This document shows positions 1 to 10,735 of a DNA stretch of 64,000 bases, one piece after another. Below the pieces are notes generated by a model. The model saw nothing but the letters and a program-made list of their open reading frames with translations, was not told the origin of the DNA and made no database searches. This DNA is from Oreohelix idahoensis. Taxonomy: Eukaryota; Mollusca; Gastropoda; Stylommatophora; Oreohelicidae. Every line of letters begins with the position of its first letter. Position 1 is the stretch's first letter. The DNA is taken from the NCBI GenBank assembly GCA_024509875.1, contig JAMPIV010015257.1, forward strand, positions 248,001-312,000, given 5' to 3'. Both the position numbers and the translations under genes were made by a program.

Positions 1-806
1 CGATGTCATCAAGGCATGTAAGGAGAGAGCAAGAAAGTATTCAGTGGGGTACTGGAAGATGAAACAGGTCTGTATTTCAGAGCTGGCATTTGCTGATGAT
101 GTTGCCCTGATTGCTAAATCAGAGGCACATCTTCAATCCAATCTGCAAGTCTGGAAGGAAGAGCTGGAGAAGAGAGGGATGGTCATAAGCAGCTCGAAAA
201 CAAAAACCATGGTGATTTCACGAGAAGAAAGAAGGCATCAGATTAAGCTGGAAGAACAGGTCCTGGAGCAAGTCGACCACTTTAAATACCTCGGAGCTGT
301 TATAGACCGGAAGGGAGGCATCAAAGAAGAGTTGGCGACTCGAAAAGCAGCAGCTGGGAGACTTTTTCAGGCCATAAATCAAGGATTCCTCAGCAAGAGA
401 GAGGTTGGTAAGAAAACGAAGATGGCTGTATACCGCTCCACCTATGTCCCAGTCATGACTTTGAATGCAAGTCATGGGCAAGTCAACTAGACGATACGTC
501 AAGGCCTAAAATCCCACCCCCTGCAGACCCAAGTAGAACAGTCCCAACTAAGATGGTTAGGCCATGTCTGCAGAATGGGAGATCAGCTACCATGACAAGC
601 ATGGGAAACTAAGAGCCAGGGATCCAGACTTCCAGGACGACCCAGAGTCCGTTGGGAGGACAACATTAGACAATCTTTGAAGGACTGAGGACTAGAATGG
701 AACCAGGCCAGGAGGAAGACAGCCGATAGGATAGTCTGGCGCTCTCTCTCTTCCAAACCTCTACACCTCATGGTAGAAGGGGAACGACTAAGTAAGTTAG
801 TAAGTA
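1..806 (+). mobile_element. RTE-like LINE fragment, RT C-terminal part to 3' tail
   Basis: The window opens inside a non-LTR retrotransposon. The open frame at 44-490 carries the catalytic FADD box of a reverse transcriptase (FADDVALIAKSEAHL) and the thumb motif HFKYLGAVIDRKGGI, which follow the palm in endonuclease-RT LINEs. Compared with the minus-strand relative at 1958-3290, roughly 90 bp are deleted near 465-490, which puts the remaining C-terminal part (490-780) out of frame. The 3' end is GGGGAACGACTAAG followed by AAGT-type repeats, a short tandem tail of the kind RTE elements have. I see the RT motifs directly; assignment to RTE (no RNase H, microsatellite tail) is inference. It is 5'-cut by the window edge and is not functional. 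Confidence 0.85.
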
Positions 807-1448
807 CAAACTCACTAAACTTTTGAAAGCTAATCAGACACTTCACATGTGCACTAACATGAGTTAACTTAAACACATGTCAACAACCTAGGTGGCATTC
901 AACCAAAACAGCTACTCTATCATTCACCCACGCACATCTGTTACATGACATCATAAGTGACTTTTGCTTCATTTTTCATTTTGTTATATGGCTTTACAAA
1001 AAAAATAGAAACTACATTTATCCCCGTGTCCTTTACTTTAGGTTTTGTAAATTGACATAACCTGTGTAAATAACATATTAACTTTCCTAAATAATTCTCT
1101 TCATTTTATTTTGTTATAAAGTTTCATTATTTCTCATGAATAACTAGGTCAAGGTAGTCCCATAGCAGATACTGCCATAGGGGAGTGAAGTGTTAGAGAC
1201 TTCACCATACTAGGTCCAGCATCGAGAGGTAGTCAGTGAAATCTGGTAAACTTTTAAATTGATGTCTGACTTCTTTCTTTTTTTTTTTTCAGATATGGTG
1301 TGGCCAATTCCAACCCAGCTGTTCCCTTACAATTGAGCCGGCTTGTCCTGTTTCCTTGAGTTCTACACTTCACCGTTCTACTTGTGAAAGACAGTTTCCT
1401 GTTATATATTATTTGTTTGCTTATAATTTTCAATGAGCCATTCATTTA

Positions 1449-1525
1449 CACACACACACATGCTTGTGCACACACATATATATGAACACATACACATATA
1501 TATATATATATATATGCACACACAC
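1449..1525. repeat. CA/TA microsatellite
   Basis: An alternating run of CACACA, TATATA and CACACA blocks. The short frames across it are simple-repeat translations. The flanks 807-1448 and 1526-1689 are AT-rich and I see no gene in them. Confidence 0.8.
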
Positions 1526-1689
1526 ATCAGTAATACTACACCATTCTCATCATCATCGTTCATCTGTGTGAACATAACTCACACAATAATTGTGCACCAG
1601 TGGTTGACATCTACTACCCGCCCTAGTAGGGTACAGTAGTCCTATTCTTCGTTGCCCTCTCAGGGCCCTGGTAACACACCAGCAAGTAA

Positions 1690-1865
1690 TGTCATCATCA
1701 TCATTTTTGTGTGTGTGCTCCTTATGAAACATTTAGCCACCATTAGAGCTGATCCCCTTGCAGGAAGCCTGCACCAAGCAGTCACATGCTCTTACAGCGG
1801 TGATTTCTGTGGCAATTTGTTTTACGTGATGAGGTTGCCAGCCCCGTGCACAACCTCATATGTCA
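1690..1865 (+). repeat. Interspersed repeat, copy 1 (partner at 34318-34480)
   Basis: Shares an ordered series of blocks with 34318-34480 on the same strand: CATCATCAT, then CTCCTTATGAA, then CCCTTGCAG(G/A)AAGCCTGCA, then CACATG and finally AGGTTGCCAGCCCCGTGC. The two are clearly homologous but diverged. No coding capacity or tRNA-like boxes are evident, so the class is unknown. Confidence 0.65.
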
Positions 1866-1957
1866 ACCCTGTACAAAAAACCAGAGGGTGCAAGTATCGT
1901 ATTCTTTCTTTGTCTCTTCAGAAACCCCTGGAAACTACACAGTAAATAATATATACT

Positions 1958-3290
1958 ACTACTTAGTTGTTCCTCTTCTACCATGAGGTGTAGAGGTTTG
2001 TAAGAGAGAGCACCATACTATTCTATCGGCTGTCTTCCTCCTGGCTTGGTTCCATTCTAGTCCTTGGTCCTTCAAAGATTGTCTAATGTTGTCCTCCCAG
2101 CAGAGTTTGGGTCGTCCTGGAGGTCTGGATCCCTGGCTCTTAGTTTCCCATGCTTGCCGTGGTAGCCAATCTTCTCCCATTCTGCAGACATGGCCAAACC
2201 ATCTCAGTTGGGACTGTTCTACTTGGGTCTGCAGGGGTCTGGTTTTTAGGCCTTGGCGTATCGTCTGGTTGGGACCATGTCTCTTCTTGTTACTTCAACC
2301 ACCTTCCTCAGATACCTCATTTCTGAGGTTTGGATCTGGCTTTTGTGGGTTGTAGTCATTGCCCATGACTTGCATCCATACGTCAAGACTGGAACATAGG
2401 TGGAGCGGTATACAGCCATCTTCGTCTTCTTACCAACTTCTCTTTTGCTGAGGAATCCTCGATTTATGGCTTGAAAAAGTCTCCCAGCTGCTGCTCTTTG
2501 GGTAGCCAACTCTTCTTTGATGCCTCCCTTCCGGTCTATGACAGCTCCAAGGTATTTAAAGTGGTCGACCTGCTCCAGGACCTGTTCTCCCAGCTTAATC
2601 TGATGTCTTCTTTCCTCTTGTGATATCACCATGGTTTTTGTTTTCGAGCTGCTTATGATCATCCCTCTCTTCTCCAGCTCTTCCTTCCAGACTTGCAGGT
2701 GGGATTGAAGATGTGCCTCTGATTTAGCAATCAGGGCAACATCATCAGCAAATGCCAGCTCTAAAATACAGACCTATCTCATCTTCCAGTACCCCACTGA
2801 ATACTGTCCTGTCCTCTCCTTACATGCCTTGATGACATCGTCCATGAGGAGTATGAAAAGATATGGTGACAGGATATCACCTTGTCTTACACCAGTGGTG
2901 GTCCTGAATTCTTCTGATTTATGGTTTGCCGTCCTCACATAATTTCTGCAAGACTTGTAGAAGCTCTGTATAGCATGAATCAGAGGTGTTGGAATGTTCT
3001 TCCTTGCCAAACAGTCCCAGAGTTTGTTCCAGGGGACCTTGTCAAATGCCTTTTCCAGATCTAAGAAGCAAAGATGGATCTCACTCTTATACTCAAGAGC
3101 CTTTTCACTCAACTGTCTGAGTGTGAAGATTAGGTCTTGAGTACTTCGATTTGCTCAGAAGCCACATTGGACCTCATCCATTTGTGGCTCAGCTAGGCGT
3201 CTGAGTCTCTGCTCCAGTATTCTAAAGTAGATTTTACCAGGGACACTGAGAAGGGATATGCCTCTATGATTTCCACATTGTCGGTTCAAA
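1958..3290 (-). mobile_element. RTE-like LINE, 5'-truncated, reverse transcriptase region
   Basis: Read on the minus strand this contains RT blocks in order: NHRGISLLSVPGKI (3155-3300), LDLEKAFDKVPWNKLWD and GVRQGDILSPYLFILLMDD (2774-3112), then KTKTMVIS and HFKYLGAVIDRKGGI (2246-2662). The FADD block falls near 2740-2760 in a different frame. The frames are offset from each other, so frameshifts have accumulated. The 3' end at 1958 again reads TACTTAG/GTTCC in complement, the same tail as 1-806. The endonuclease half is absent. It is a dead copy of the same family as 1-806 and 60298-63950, and is useful as a template for locating insertions in the latter. Confidence 0.88.
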
Positions 3291-4190
3291 TAATATATAC
3301 ATGTGTAAATATCACTATTACGTTGGCAGGTCAACCCACCCAAGTTCACAGCATAGTTCCCCCATTCTGTTTAATTTAAAGTATTAGCATTAAGGAAAAT
3401 TAAGAAAGAAGCACATATTAACACTGTCCCAGAAATTCAAGACTCACGTGTAAAATGAGAACAGGAAATTCTGAATAATGTTTGAAAGATAAGTTTAATT
3501 GCTAAATTTAAGCTTGCATGTACATTTAAACAAATTTTGTTTGGTCTTCAGCCCTATGGGATCTGGAGTGGACAATTCCTAGTTTTCTTGGAGCTATTTA
3601 GTAATCTCATTTTCATGACAGCTGTGTGTTCTTCAAGTGTAATCAGTTAATTTCCTTTGTAGTAGGTCTGTAAGATCATTGATGCTCACTTCAGCAGCTT
3701 ATTCTTCTGTCTCCAACATCCTACCACTCTATCATAATCAGACATACAAAGGAAAATAAATATGTTATAAAAATTACAACAGTTTTCCTTGTTAATACCT
3801 TGACTTGCAGAATGCTATTCAAAATATTCAGAACCAATGCATGCAGAGTGTTACCTGCTGGAAGCTCTATTGAACTTTTTCACTGGTCGGGTACATAAAT
3901 GATACTGTATTCTTCTTCTTCGCCTTTCAAGACATTGTGCATTGCACTATGTTGTGCGCCTTATTGCCTAGTGCATCTGTCTTCAGCATGCATTTATTTA
4001 TGACTGCTTCCCTAGATACTGTTTTCAAGCTGAAAGAGATTAACAATGAAAGTTAATCCTACTGAGACTTATATTAAGCCATAGTTTTGTGTATGAATAC
4101 AGAGCTTTCTGCTTGAAACCAGATTTTTACATATAAATGAATAAGTTAGAGCCATAGCTGAGGTTATATGTGTTTGTTCACAGTTGATCT
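3291..4190. other. AT-rich stretch with no recognisable gene
   Basis: Read on both strands. Apart from the flanking LINE ends I find no long frame, tRNA-like boxes or clear tandem repeat here. Confidence 0.5.
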
Positions 4191-4194
4191 TGAA

Positions 4195-4362
4195 TGATTT
4201 CACCAATGGTACTGGTGACAGCCATATGTGCTTTCTTTGTTCCAGTACCATTCGTCAAAAGCTCTACAGAGATGCAAATAGCCTCAAACTGACTGCTGCT
4301 TTCTTTGAAAACATTCAAGTAGACGTCTGAGAGTGTACAAAGAAGAAGAAAGATAAGTTCAC
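4195..4362 (+). mobile_element. LINE 3'-end fragment with inverted 5' segment (twin-priming type)
   Basis: 4243-4362 matches the plus-strand 3' end of the RNase-H LINE at 57563-58250: CAGTACCATTC, AAGCTCTA(C/T), GACGTCTGAG and a GAAGAAGAA tail. Immediately upstream, 4203-4243 is the same element's preceding segment in the opposite orientation (compare 38517-38555), giving a local head-to-head arrangement around CCAATGGTACTGG / CCAGTACCATT. Inverted 5' pieces of this kind are known products of LINE twin priming. Confidence 0.7.
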
Positions 4363-4747
4363 CATTATGATGTGCAAGCTGACTGGCAAAGGCAACCATG
4401 TATCACTGTAACATCAGGTCTCAACTTCTTCTTCCTCCTTCACTCTTATGTAACTGGATCTATTTCTGTCATAATTAAGTTGGCAGAGTTTGTCTCAGGC
4501 TTCTCTCATTGCCATATATGTTTTCTGTCAATGGGGTTGGTGAAGGCCTAGCTGTCCAACTGCTTCTCTCATAGACATACTAGGAGGACATGTTTTACTG
4601 TGTATCTCATTTTCCTTACATGGACACATATCTGTCTGCCTTATTTTTAATTTGTTGAACAGATGGATTGGTATTTGAGTCAGTTCTCAGCCTGAAAATT
4701 ATCTCCTGATCTCTTCTAGGAGTAGCATACTTCTGCTGTATCTGAAT

Positions 4748-4995
4748 GTGAGTGTTCTCTTTTGTCTTAAGGCAACAGCGGCATAACAGTCTTGTATTCT
4801 TCTTCTTTTGTCCTTAGCCAACGACCGGCAAAGCAGTCAGTGGCCATTACGCCTAGTGGCGTCTTAAGGGCAACAGCGAACAGATTTTCTTTGCCATTGT
4901 TCCCATCACGCCTAATGGCGTCTTTAGGGCAACGACAAATCAATCCGTTTGCTGTTGTTTCCGTAATCAAAGTGACTGGCAAACGGGTGATCAGC
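4748..4995 (-). mobile_element. Decayed LINE 3' end, same family as 6295-6765
   Basis: Shares with 6300-6375 the order TTCTTCTTC, CCTTAGCC/CCTAAGCC, GCAAAGCAGTCA, ACGCCT(A/G)(G/A)TGGCGTCTT and AGGGCA. The block ACGCCTAATGGCGTCTTTAG occurs twice (near 4850 and 4910), suggesting a local duplication after insertion. No frame survives. Confidence 0.65.
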
Positions 4996-6294
4996 CCGTT
5001 GGTGAGTGTTCTCTACACCATTTTTATTTTTATTTTGAAGCTATTTTTGATTATTGCTTTTATCTCTTCTTATGCTGCTCTGTCCTCAGTTTCAATTTTA
5101 CTTTCTCCTTTGGCAAGTTTATCTGATTTTTTATTTCTAAATATCTTGCAGTTGACTAGGAATTAGCTGTACTTTCAATTGTTGAATTTATAAGCTGTCT
5201 TCCATTATTGCTTCTGAGAGGTCTAAATCATAGTTTTTAATAGTTATTGTTGAACAGAATCGACATCATTGCACTCCGGGCAAACCCATAGGTGCTCAGT
5301 CTCCCTCAGTATATGTCGAAGAGTGTGAATGCTTACTGTTCCTGTAGCCTGCTGGCTGTATAGTCAACGGATGCATCCTCTCATAAGTCCGTCTCTGCTA
5401 GCCTTACGTTTGATGCCAAATTCCAACAATCTTAACCTTGATGATTCATCTATTGCAGTGGCATTCTCTAACAGGTGAATAACTTTGGGTAGTAATGACT
5501 GACAGGAACTCAGTGAAAATCACTATCTTGGCTTTAGCATTTTTAGCTTTTTCCACATTAGTTATTGCAGTTTTTATTGTTCTTGCTTCAGCTTTTAATC
5601 TTGTTTGAAAATTTTCCAGTGAACACTGACATATGGATTTCCTGTGTCTTCATTAGTTTTTGTGTATATGACCACTCCACATTTGTTGCTGATCCATCTT
5701 GTGTGTGTGCATGCGCATCTGTCTGTCTCTCTATACATTTTTACATCTTTTAAACAGGTCCATTCTGTGGCTGGGTATCTATTTTGAATGTATTCCATAT
5801 GCTTCTTTTCTGCATCCATTTAGTTTTTCTATTGTCATCACTTCTGGTAAGGAGGTCCCAACTGATCTCTATCACTTCTGTTGTTAATGTCCTCTTGAGC
5901 CACATTAGACTAGACTAACCACTATCATCTCTCTCTCTCCATCGATTTTGTCACAAGAGGTTCTTACTTTCATCTTCTCAAGACATCTCATGAAAGTGAA
6001 TAGCATGTTGCTTGCAACATTACTCCTTTGCACACTGACCTCCTTGAGGTAATCTTAATTTTTTCTTTAGGTACCTTTCAGATTTTGTAACATTCTTTTG
6101 TAAAACTACCTATATGTTGCCCCAGTTAGCACATTTATTATTGATTTTGCATAATTTGTCTCTGGATGTTAGTATAAAGTCTTTGTAACCCTGGAAAGCT
6201 TTCTTACTAAATCAGAATTTTTATTCTTTTTCTTTATCTTTTGCTCTTGCTTGCGTTATCCTAACATATTCTTTATTTCTAATATGCACCTTCT
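4996..6294. other. AT-rich stretch, no gene recognised
   Basis: Contains only short frames without recognisable motifs, a GTGTGTG/TCTGTCT-rich spot near 5700-5735 and scattered poly-pyrimidine. I would not call a gene here. Confidence 0.5.
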
Positions 6295-6765
6295 CCTTCT
6301 TCTTCGATCCTAAGCCGCCGACTGTCAAAGCAGTCAATGGCCGTCACGCCTGGTGGCGTCTTGTAGGGCAGCAACAAACTGCTTCCACTTTGTTCGGTCG
6401 GCGGCTATCCTTCGTACAGTGCCCCAGCTCTGGTTAATTCTTTGCATCTCGGCCTCCACAGTTCTCCGCCAAGTTGTTTTTGGTCGGCCTCTCTTTCGCT
6501 TTCCTTCGGGACTCCATAGCATAGCTGTTCTTGTGATGGCATCGGGGCCTCTTCTGAGGACGTGGCCAACCCAACTCCAGTGTCTGCCAGCTATGATGGT
6601 GTGCATGTCCTCTTGGTTACTCAGAGTAAGTAGTTCTTGGTTGGTGATGGTATTCTGCCAAAAGATTCGGAGAATTTTCCTTAGGCAGACCGTGTGAAAG
6701 GAGGACAATTTTGATATTTCCTTCTCTCCAGCATTCCGCACCATAGAGAAGCAGAGAAAGAATAT
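6295..6765 (-). mobile_element. LINE fragment, RT C-terminal domain
   Basis: The minus-strand frame at 6334-6744 (136 aa) has the typical carboxyl-terminal signature of LINE reverse transcriptases found in many invertebrates: KILRIFWQNTITNQELL, SWVGHVLRRGPDAITRTAML, KRGRPKTTWRRTVEAEM and DRTKWKQFV, ending ATRRDGH. The 3' flank ends in TTCTTCTTC (GAA-type tail on the element's strand). It is 5'-truncated; catalytic palm and endonuclease are missing. A plus-strand relative lies at 49575-50010, and a more decayed one at 4748-4995. Confidence 0.88.
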
Positions 6766-6992
6766 GCATCTTCATTCTCATGTTATTAGTGTGCTCAGGA
6801 ATTAAAATTTATGTACATTTCAAAATTGTTCCATTTATATTACTGTTGCATTATGGAAGCTTTTATTTATTTATTTTTTTTACATTTTGTAGACTATTAG
6901 TTTTGCATTTCTGATTCAGTTTATTTACAGTTATGATAATTTAAAAACAGAAGAAAAAAAAAGGTTTCAAATATTGTACATTTTAAACTCTT

Positions 6993-7260
6993 ACATTAGG
7001 AAGTGAGGTTTAGTAAGAACTTCTTAGTTTTTAAAATTTGGAAGCAAGGTCTTACATGTAATAATGTAATGTTTAAAATTTGGAAATAAGGTATCACTTG
7101 GTAAACCTTTACCCTCTAATTTGTACATTAGGAGGTGGGACATTAAGTGAGTGTTGTTTTTTTTATTAGGAAGTAAAGTTTTATATGATATACTGATTTT
7201 TTTTTAAACATTAGGAGGTATGTCTTTTTTAAATGTTTAATTGAGAAATAAAATATTTTA
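6993..7260 (+). repeat. Degenerate tandem repeat, unit about 42 bp
   Basis: A motif like ATTAGGAAGTGAGGTTT recurs near 6993, 7035, 7077, 7126, 7166, 7212 and 7243, with unit lengths from about 31 to 49 bp. The copies are diverged and AT-rich, so this looks like an old minisatellite. Confidence 0.55.
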
Positions 7261-8273
7261 TATTATACTATTATGTAACTTCCTTAACCTTTTTTTTCTC
7301 CATAACACATTTTAAACACTTTCATGTTCTAATTTTCTTGCAGTAAATGACAGCAACAAATAACATTTTCTGTTGTTCAACATATTAAAACCTATAAACT
7401 ACAAAAATTAAATAATGTCATCTGTCTGTAATTTAAAACCTGGTTTGGAATAGAAATTATACTGTGTGGTTTTCAAGCCTATATATAAATACTGGAAATG
7501 AACAAATCAACTATGTACACAAATAGAACCTGAAGCTGGTTTATCTAAGCCCTCAGAAAAAAGAAAAAAAAAGACGCACATACATATTTTTGAAAACAGC
7601 TAAATAATGACCCTTGATGGAATGAGAAAGACAAGACAACAATTTGACCGCGACAGACAAGATGAAAATAATCCAGCTGAGAAAATTAGAAGTACAGTTC
7701 AGAGATATTGGACCACAGTAGACAGAAAGATGGCTAAGGACACAGACAGTACTTGTTGCTGCATTAGGCATCAATGAGTGCATTGATGACAAACAAGAAT
7801 TCAAGTAACTGTAACGTAAAAATCACAAATTCAGTCACCTGTTTACTATATCTTTATGATGTAAATGATTATGGAATGATTAACTGATAACAAGCACACA
7901 ACACATTCTGAACACAAAACTTCTAGAACTAGTTTGTATTCAGACAGTGGCAATTCTAAATTAAGTATCCAGTGACAGGGGTTTCATGTCTGTCCAAAGT
8001 TATTTGTTAAATCCTTAAACAAGCACATAACGACAATAAAAAAATGATACAATTATCAATTGTCACTGCCAAGTCAAAAATCCACAATTACAGTCAAATA
8101 TAGGGCACTCCTTCCTGCTACAAGTCTGACAATAGCTATTTTATGAACTAGCTACAGCTTGGAAGAAAGAAACAACCATCACATACATACTGACAGCCAG
8201 TCTGCAGTATCAATGACAGCAACAGTTAACTTACCTACATGCTAACAAGTAATATTGCCATCTTGGTGATGCT
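7261..8273. other. AT-rich intergenic stretch without a recognised gene
   Basis: Lies downstream of the COX10 stop in that gene's direction. I see only short frames with no family motifs and no convincing repeat. Confidence 0.5.
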
Positions 8274-8496
8274 GAAACTTGGCAGCCTTAATCAAATTTG
8301 CATTCTGACATTGAATATTAAGTTGCCTCCTTAGCTTGACATGCCTGGCAATACTTAAAAGTAGCAGTTGTAACAAAACTTGTTATGCAAGTCTTAAATA
8401 TAGCAGCCTGAACAAAGCTTGCTTGGCAACATTTAAGCAAAGTGGTCGTAGCTTAGCAACATTTAAACATACCAGTCTTAACTAAACATGCTTCAT

Positions 8497-8862
8497 TCAT
8501 TCATCACCCTTCAGTTGCCCAAAGGAGCGAAGGCCTTCAACAAAGACAAAGTCCTCCTGTCACATGACTTCAACAAACAAAGACAAAGTCCTCCTGTCAA
8601 GTGCCATCAGCTCAAGGTCTTTCCATGTCTTTTGTCTTCTTGTGTTTTTCTGGTCTACTTCTGCTTCTCTCACCCTGAGGATTCCAGAGAAAGGAATGCC
8701 TGGTAACGTTATCAACAAGTTTCCTCAATGTGTGTCCAATCCATCTCCAGCGTCTTTTTCTCATTTCTTGTTCCACCGGCACGTGTCTCGTTCTTTCATC
8801 AGTTCCTCATTAGTGACCTTGTATTACTCTTTCAATTCTATTCTATGCAAGCACCCATTTAT
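8497..8862 (-). mobile_element. LINE fragment (WIGHTLRK family), 3' end
   Basis: In complement this reads as the RT C-terminal region with RWRWIGHTLRK-like and WNPQG-like segments, and corresponds block by block with 10335-10735 and 48690-49040 (GTGCCGGTGGAACAAGA, GATGGATTGGACACAC, CTGGAATCCTCAGG in complement). The tail at its low-coordinate end is a CATT/ATGA repeat (CATTCATTCATCACCC). Several frameshifts; not functional. Confidence 0.75.
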
Positions 8863-9024
8863 GAGTTGTTTAGCAACCCTTAAACCTAGCAGTCGTAACT
8901 CAACTTGCTTGTCAACAACTGAATATTGTAGTCTGAACACAACTTGCTCAGCAATACTTAAACATGGCAGTCTTAATTAAAAGTGTTTATGATGCTTACA
9001 AGTGGCAGTCTTAACTAAATTTTC

Positions 9025-9190
9025 TTTGCGACACTCAGTTGTTGTTTTCGATCCAGCAGCACTTGGGCTTTAGCCCTTCGGCCCAATAACATGCTGGGAT
9101 GCCTGTGGACTTTCCTTCCCACCCGGTCAGAAGCCAGACGCCTGTGCCATCTCAGCTCCTTCCCATCCACAAATTGTTTAAACTCAGAAG
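9025..9190 (-). mobile_element. SINE fragment, tail half (family of 12237-12502)
   Basis: Shares with 12240-12365 the blocks AGCAGCACTTGGGCTTT/AGCGGCACTTGGGCTTT, AGCCCTTC(G/A)GCC, GACTTTCCTTC and CTCCTTCCCATCCACA. The tRNA-like head seen in the 12.3-kb copy is absent here, so this is a 5'-truncated copy lying within the degenerate minisatellite. Confidence 0.7.
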
Positions 9191-9282
9191 TATCAGCCTT
9201 TATGCAATTTGCTTGGTGATGTTGAAAAGTCACAGTCGTTATTTACACTGGAAAAATTTGCTAAGATCAGGATTTGCTGCCA

Positions 9283-9731
9283 TCAAGATTCAACAATATT
9301 ATTGTTTCTGTCAGAATGTTCACTTAACATCTTGTCCTTGTCTTCTTTACTGTGACCACCATAGCTCGCTTTGCTAATGCCCATTAGTAGAAGCAATGCT
9401 GGGATGTGAATGAGAGTGAAACGAAAGAGTTTTCTAGATGAATTGCTATCACCCTTGCGGTAGAAACGCCAACCCAGGTAGCAAAGATACAGGTTAAGGG
9501 GTAGAGAATCCGCTGCAAAAAGCCAGGTTGTCACCCCTAGTAATGGAGCAGTTAAGCACATTCCTGTTAACAGAATACAGTGTCGGAAGGCCACACTTCG
9601 GCAGAGTGTGGGATCAACTACTGACATCATGCGATAACCTGCTCTTGAATAGTCTGGCCTCAGGTTCCAGCTGAGAGCGTTAAAGTGTGGAAACTGCCAG
9701 GAGTAGAGGATTCCAGCCAACAAAAAGGCAC
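9283..9731 (-). CDS. COX10: COX10 terminal exon (protoheme IX farnesyltransferase, haem O synthase)
   Basis: Encodes the last 149 residues of COX10, the mitochondrial inner-membrane UbiA-family enzyme that farnesylates protohaem to haem O for cytochrome c oxidase. The exon starts after a TCTCTGCAG acceptor; its first two bases complete a Gly codon, so the previous exon must end in phase 1. Diagnostic stretches are [34 protein letters not shown] and [12 protein letters not shown], all matching the conserved C-terminal part of animal COX10. Hydrophobic segments (around [17 protein letters not shown] and [13 protein letters not shown]) fit the last membrane helices. The tail after SKASYGG is charged and not conserved, ending NNNIVES and a stop at 9283-9285. 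The reading frame is intact. The intron upstream does not contain the exon that should precede it. Confidence 0.95.
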
Positions 9732-9870
9732 CTGCAGAGAAGATGAAAATAACTACTTAAATCACATTAACATGATAAACTACCTTCATTTTCATTCTCA
9801 CTTAAAAAAACTCTTGTAAGTGTTAGAAATTTATTTTAACCTTCAATTCTATTTATAAAAACCATGCTGG

Positions 9871-10261
9871 TATAAGGATCTATCTAAATCTTCCTTCTCA
9901 CTTAACAATCACATAAGTATGAGGATCTAAATCTTCCGTCTCACTCTTAACTATCGCATAAGTATGAGGATCTATCTAAATCTTACTTCTCACTCTTAAC
10001 CATCACAAAAGTATGAGGATCTATCTAAATCTTCCGTCTTACTTAACTATCACATAAGTATAAGGATCTACCTAAATCTTCCTTCTCACTCTTAACTATC
10101 GCATAAGTATGAGGATCTATCTAACCTTTCACTCTTACACTTAAATTTCACATAACTATGAGAATTTATCTAAACTTTTATTCTCAATCCTAACAATCAT
10201 ATAACTATGAGGATCTATGTAAATACTCATTCTGACTCTTAACTATTGGATTAATATAAAA
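9871..10261 (-). repeat. 49-bp minisatellite, about 8 units, in the last COX10 intron
   Basis: Unit begins TGAGGATCTATCTAAATCTT and ends with CATAAGTA; eight imperfect copies can be lined up, the outer ones most diverged. It begins about 140 bp upstream of the terminal exon's acceptor. Confidence 0.8.
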
Positions 10262-10334
10262 ACATAAAAGTGCTTTGGCCAAGTTTTTAATAAAAGAATC
10301 AGCCCCATAATCTATAAGGAGCGAAAAGGGAAAT

Positions 10335-10735
10335 GACAATAATAATATTTAGTTACACAAAGTTTAATCTTAAAGCTACGGACAATCATGAGAAGGATTG
10401 AAGTTTGTATGACAAGATCACTAATGTGGAACTGATGACATGAACAAGACACGTGCCAGTGGAACAAGAGATGAGAAGAAGACACAGGAGATGGATAGGA
10501 CACACATTCAGGAAACCTGTCGATAGCATTACACAGGCAGTCCTTCTTCTGGAATCCCCATGATAAGAGAGGTAGAGGTAGACAGACAAACACACGGAGA
10601 AGAGAACTGGAGACAGACAAGAAGGGTATCAAGAAGACATGGAAAGATAACCGTAAGGCATGGGACAGGTAAAGCTTGGCATAAGTTTGTTGAAGGCCTA
10701 TGCTCTTTGGGGAGCTGAAGAGTGATGACGACAAT
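10335..10735 (+). mobile_element. LINE fragment (WIGHTLRK family), RT C-terminal region
   Basis: Plus-strand reading gives GATGGATAGGACACAC (WIGHT), AGAAGAGAACTGGAGAC (RRELET) and the end GGGGAGCTGAAGAGTGATGA, matching 48690-49040. Multiple indels destroy the frame. Its 3' tail (GATGACGACAATG) runs straight into the 79-bp minisatellite, whose long units contain the same tail. Confidence 0.75.

Larger units (their letters stand above)
8274..9265 (+). repeat. Degenerate minisatellite, unit about 39-45 bp, interrupted by a LINE and a SINE
   Basis: A unit resembling GGCAGTCTTAACTAAACTTG followed by CTTGGCAACACTTAAACAT recurs at 8274-8495, resumes at 8868-9030 and again at about 9185-9265. The two gaps are a LINE fragment (8497-8862) and a SINE fragment (9025-9190), so the array predates both. 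It ends about 20 bp from the COX10 stop codon and so probably lies in the transcribed 3' untranslated region. Confidence 0.65.
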
